NCBI RefSeq assembly: GCF_001293125.1
Contig: NZ_CP009312.1
Span: forward strand, 310,001-374,000
Direction: 5' to 3'
DNA length: 64,000 nt
DNA from: Lawsonella clevelandensis
GTDB taxonomy: Bacteria; Actinomycetota; Actinomycetes; Mycobacteriales; Mycobacteriaceae
Under the pieces are notes generated by a model that saw nothing but the letters and a program-made list of their open reading frames with translations, made no database searches and was not told the DNA's origin. How positions within the stretch are numbered: the first letter of the stretch is position 1; each line of letters starts with the position of its first letter. The position numbers and the translations under genes are program-made. Shown here in pieces: positions 61,692-64,000 of this stretch.

Positions 61692-62543
61692 GTGATTAAC
61701 TGCCAAGTCCCCCTCACCACTGAAGTCCCCACTATGCCGCTACCACATCATCACACTGCAGTTCCCGCCGCCCACGCGTGCACCGACACCACCAGCCCGG
61801 TGCAAGCCAACAACTCTGCTCTCCAGTCCGGTACGACCCAGCACGCCTTCTCCACTACACCGGTCCACCTCTGGAGCCTCCGGGGACGTCGATGGCTACT
61901 CTGGGGAGGATGGGTGGTGTTCCCCACCCTGGTGGCTCTCGTCGTCACGGCAGCCCAATGGATTCCACCTACGCACCAGTGGCCAGGCAGTCCGAGCCGC
62001 GCGGAGATACGTGCACTGCTCAACCGTGTGCACATCATCCCCCGACGCCAACATATTCTGGGTTACGAACGTGCCTGCACCGGCTCATCCAGCTGCAGTT
62101 TCGGCACTGCATGGACTGATGACTCGGATGCCCCTGGCAGCCACAACGGTATCGATACTCGTTCGGAGATGCTGCGCCTCCTCTCTACCAGTATTGATCC
62201 CTACACCGGGCGTCACCTTCCCAACCAGCGGCAGCAACGTCATATCGACCACCTCTTCCCACTTGCCGCGGCATGGGATATGGGTGCTGCACAGTGGCCT
62301 CAACGAAAGCGAGTGAGCTTCGCTAATGACATCTCCCGCAACCTGGTGGTGGTTGCGGGAGACATCAATATTGAAAAAGCAGACAGCACCCCCAGCGAGT
62401 GGCTTCCACCATGGAAAGGTAGCCGCTGCTGGTACGCGGCCCGCTACCTTACCGTTGCGGTCCACTACGACTTGTCCATCAGCCAAGCCGATTGGCGGGC
62501 ACTCTCCGCGGCGAGCAGACTCTGCCCACGGCGTTCGGCTTAG
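61692..62543 (+). CDS. Membrane-anchored HNH endonuclease (DUF1524/GmrSD C-terminal type)
   Basis: The 283-residue product has a hydrophobic segment (LLWGGWVVFPTLVALVVTAA, about 68-87) and then a nuclease domain: HIDHLFPLAAAWDMGA (the H of the HNH core), FANDISRNLVVVAGDINIEKADSTPSEWLPP (Asn/Lys, residues about 219-249) as in secreted actinobacterial HNH proteins. A CTGSSSC pair may form a disulfide outside the cell. The start is uncertain: GTG at 61692 or ATG at 61734, neither with a clear ribosome site. Its TAG overlaps the stop codon of the convergent helicase gene. Its role is unknown; nutrient DNA use or competition are guesses. Confidence 0.78.
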   Translation: MINCQVPLTTEVPTMPLPHHHTAVPAAHACTDTTSPVQANNSALQSGTTQHAFSTTPVHLWSLRGRRWLLWGGWVVFPTLVALVVTAAQWIPPTHQWPGSPSRAEIRALLNRVHIIPRRQHILGYERACTGSSSCSFGTAWTDDSDAPGSHNGIDTRSEMLRLLSTSIDPYTGRHLPNQRQQRHIDHLFPLAAAWDMGAAQWPQRKRVSFANDISRNLVVVAGDINIEKADSTPSEWLPPWKGSRCWYAARYLTVAVHYDLSISQADWRALSAASRLCPRRSA

Positions 62544-64000
62544 TAATTTTTGCTCTGCTTGTGGTTGGAAAAACCGCGGTTCTTCGAATAGCCCTTTACA
62601 GCAGGTTGGTAGCTCTTCCGGGAACGGGTCTTCCAAGCAGGACGATCTTTACGTTCAAAATGGTCATTCTTGGTGGACCGGTCGGAAGAGGAACGCTCGT
62701 TCCACGCACCGCGACCGTGGTCCGCAGAGTTCTTCCACTCCTTGCGGCTCTTCCGGTCGTTCCACTCGGTGCGGTCGTTGCGGTACTTACGGGAGTGCTT
62801 GTCAGAGCGCATATAGCTGCTCTGCTGTTTTTTCTCCCACTTGGCCTGTTTGAGAGCCCCTGGACGGTTAGCCGGTGGGCCCGGATCCACTTCAAGGTGG
62901 ATCAGTTGGCCGGAGATCCGCGTCTTCTCCAGATTGTCGAAAACCTCTTGGGGAAGGTCAGCGGGCATATCGATGAGGGAGTAGTCCCCGCGAATGGAGA
63001 TATGGCCAATATCAGCGCTACTGATTCCGCCTTCATTCGCAATAGCTCCCACGATGCTCGACGGCGTGGCCTTGTGACGCTTTCCGACGGCAATACGGTA
63101 GGAGACCAAATCTTTGCCGCTCCGGGATTGCTGCCGCCCTTCTTTGCGCTCCCCGCCATGAGAGAAGGAACGCTGGTGGCCGCGATAATCATCTACCTCA
63201 AGTTCCTCGGTCAACAGGAAGCCTTCGGTCTCATCGACAGTGCGGACTGCTAGCGCAGCTGCAATATCGACTATATCCACTCCCGTATCTGCCGCGTAGA
63301 GCTGCACGAATCCACGGAAAAGGTCGAGGTGCTCATCTTCCAGAGCTTCGGTGATGGATTCGTTGAAGCGGCGAACGCGAGTGTCGTTAACATCGTCCAC
63401 GCTGGGCAGCTTGACCTCTTTGAGGGGCTGGCCGGTGACACGCTCAATCTGCTTAATCATGCGGCGTTCTCGCGGCGTCACGAACAGGAGTGCCTGTCCG
63501 GTCCGCCCAGCGCGCCCGGTGCGACCGATTCGGTGCACGTAGGACTCCGGGTCGTGGGGCATGTCGTAGTTGAGGACATAGCTGATGCGGTCGACGTCTA
63601 GGCCACGCGCCGCCACGTCGGTTGCGACAAGGATATCGAGGGTGCCCTCTTTGAGCTGATTAATGGTACGTTCACGTTGGGCTTGCACCATGTCACCGTT
63701 AATTGCAGCCGCACCGTAGCCACGTGCACGGAGCTTATCAGCCATCTCCTCTGTCTGCTGCTTGGTGCGGACGAAAAGGATCATTGCTTCAAAGGTATCC
63801 ACTTCCAGGATGCGGGTGAGGGCATCAATCTTAGATCGCTGGTTAACGACCACATATCGCTGCTCAATATTGGCATTCGTGGTGGTGGGGGTTTCGATTT
63901 CGATCTGCTGCGGATCAGACAGATAGTTCTCAGAGATACGGCGGATCGCCGGCGGGATGGTGGCGGAGAAAAGTGCTGCCTGACGGTGCTCAGGAGCTTT
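62540..64000 (-). CDS. deaD: DEAD-box RNA helicase, C-terminal part (cut by window edge)
   Basis: The frame is open from the right edge to the TAA at 62540 (486 codons). It begins in motif III (FSAT), then has the helicase C core (ILFVRTKQQTEEMADKL, VATDVAARGLDVDRI, YVHRIGRTGRAGRTG), a DbpA-type RNA-binding domain (YRIAVGKRHKATPSSIVGAI ... GDYSLIDMPADLPQEVFDNL) and a basic Arg/Lys/Asn-rich tail of about 90 residues. It fits CsdA/DeaD, which unwinds RNA in ribosome assembly and cold adaptation. The N-terminal Walker A and DEAD motifs are outside the window. A GTG at 63853 lies within the domain and is not the start. Confidence 0.93.
   Translation of the reverse strand, partial: KAPEHRQAALFSATIPPAIRRISENYLSDPQQIEIETPTTTNANIEQRYVVVNQRSKIDALTRILEVDTFEAMILFVRTKQQTEEMADKLRARGYGAAAINGDMVQAQRERTINQLKEGTLDILVATDVAARGLDVDRISYVLNYDMPHDPESYVHRIGRTGRAGRTGQALLFVTPRERRMIKQIERVTGQPLKEVKLPSVDDVNDTRVRRFNESITEALEDEHLDLFRGFVQLYAADTGVDIVDIAAALAVRTVDETEGFLLTEELEVDDYRGHQRSFSHGGERKEGRQQSRSGKDLVSYRIAVGKRHKATPSSIVGAIANEGGISSADIGHISIRGDYSLIDMPADLPQEVFDNLEKTRISGQLIHLEVDPGPPANRPGALKQAKWEKKQQSSYMRSDKHSRKYRNDRTEWNDRKSRKEWKNSADHGRGAWNERSSSDRSTKNDHFERKDRPAWKTRSRKSYQPAVKGYSKNRGFSNHKQSKNY

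Noticed and set aside
62332-62362. 12-bp inverted repeat with loop inside the HNH gene
   Set aside because: It lies in the conserved HNH core coding sequence and has no T-run; taken as chance.

Overview
The window reads as a chromosomal segment of an actinobacterium of the order Mycobacteriales. The evidence is its gene set: NucS in place of MutSL mismatch repair, the GlgE/GlgB alpha-glucan pair, a methylglucose-lipopolysaccharide (MGLP) type cluster, WecA next to an atp operon, DUF2550, and many GTG/TTG starts. GC looks moderate (upper 50s by eye, not computed). AtpB begins like the corynebacterial protein, and the b and delta subunits of ATP synthase are separate, unlike the fused mycobacterial form. 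A reduced, lipid-associated lineage such as Lawsonella is possible, but the genus is not settled.

Layout. (1) 1-22.2 kb follows the order I remember for M. tuberculosis Rv3010c to Rv3041c: pfkA (partial), gatA, gatC, an acetyltransferase, ligA, a DEDDh exonuclease, a MetE-like protein, mnmA, a cysteine desulfurase, etfA, etfB, then methyltransferase-GH57-glycosyltransferase (+), acyltransferase, THUMP-like and SAM methyltransferases, a shortened crotonase and an ABC ATPase (-). A Tat-exported ceramidase-like gene (15.2-17.3 kb) sits inside this block. (2) 22.2-24.9 kb is a junction: a 544-bp AT-rich gap, a second ceramidase-like gene broken by one missing base, and a perfect 22-bp hairpin. 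(3) 25-53.6 kb follows the Rv1327c to Rv1292 order: glgE, glgB, thioredoxin-like, nucS, NUDIX, adenylate cyclase, DUF2550, atpCDGAHFEB, atpI-like, wecA, sua5, prmC, prfA, rho, thrB, hom, lysA, argS. rpmE and thrC are not at their usual places. (4) tRNA-Arg(CCG) lies divergent from argS. (5) 53.9-61.5 kb is a tightly coupled four-gene unit: SNF2 helicase, SWIM protein, Mre11/SbcD-like nuclease, SbcC-like ATPase. (6) A membrane-anchored HNH nuclease and the C-terminal part of a DEAD-box RNA helicase close the window.

How the genes work together: GlgE/GlgB and the GH57/GT4/methyltransferase set both make alpha-1,4-glucans. The hom-lysA-argS-thrB run supplies aspartate-family amino acids, and the atp genes form one long operon. 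Several genes (ligA, mnmA, the 11.06-kb methyltransferase, NUDIX, nucS, cyclase, DUF2550, argS) have a TAnnnT box 6-8 nt before the start codon, with no usable Shine-Dalgarno at proper spacing or only a weak one, which predicts leaderless mRNAs.

Most unusual items: the two ceramidase-like proteins with Thr where the family has its catalytic Ser; the helicase-SWIM-nuclease-ATPase operon; a roughly 185-residue Asn/Gly/Arg-rich insert in Rho; and the repeated leaderless promoter pattern, in which a gene's TAG stop twice forms the start of the next gene's -10 box.
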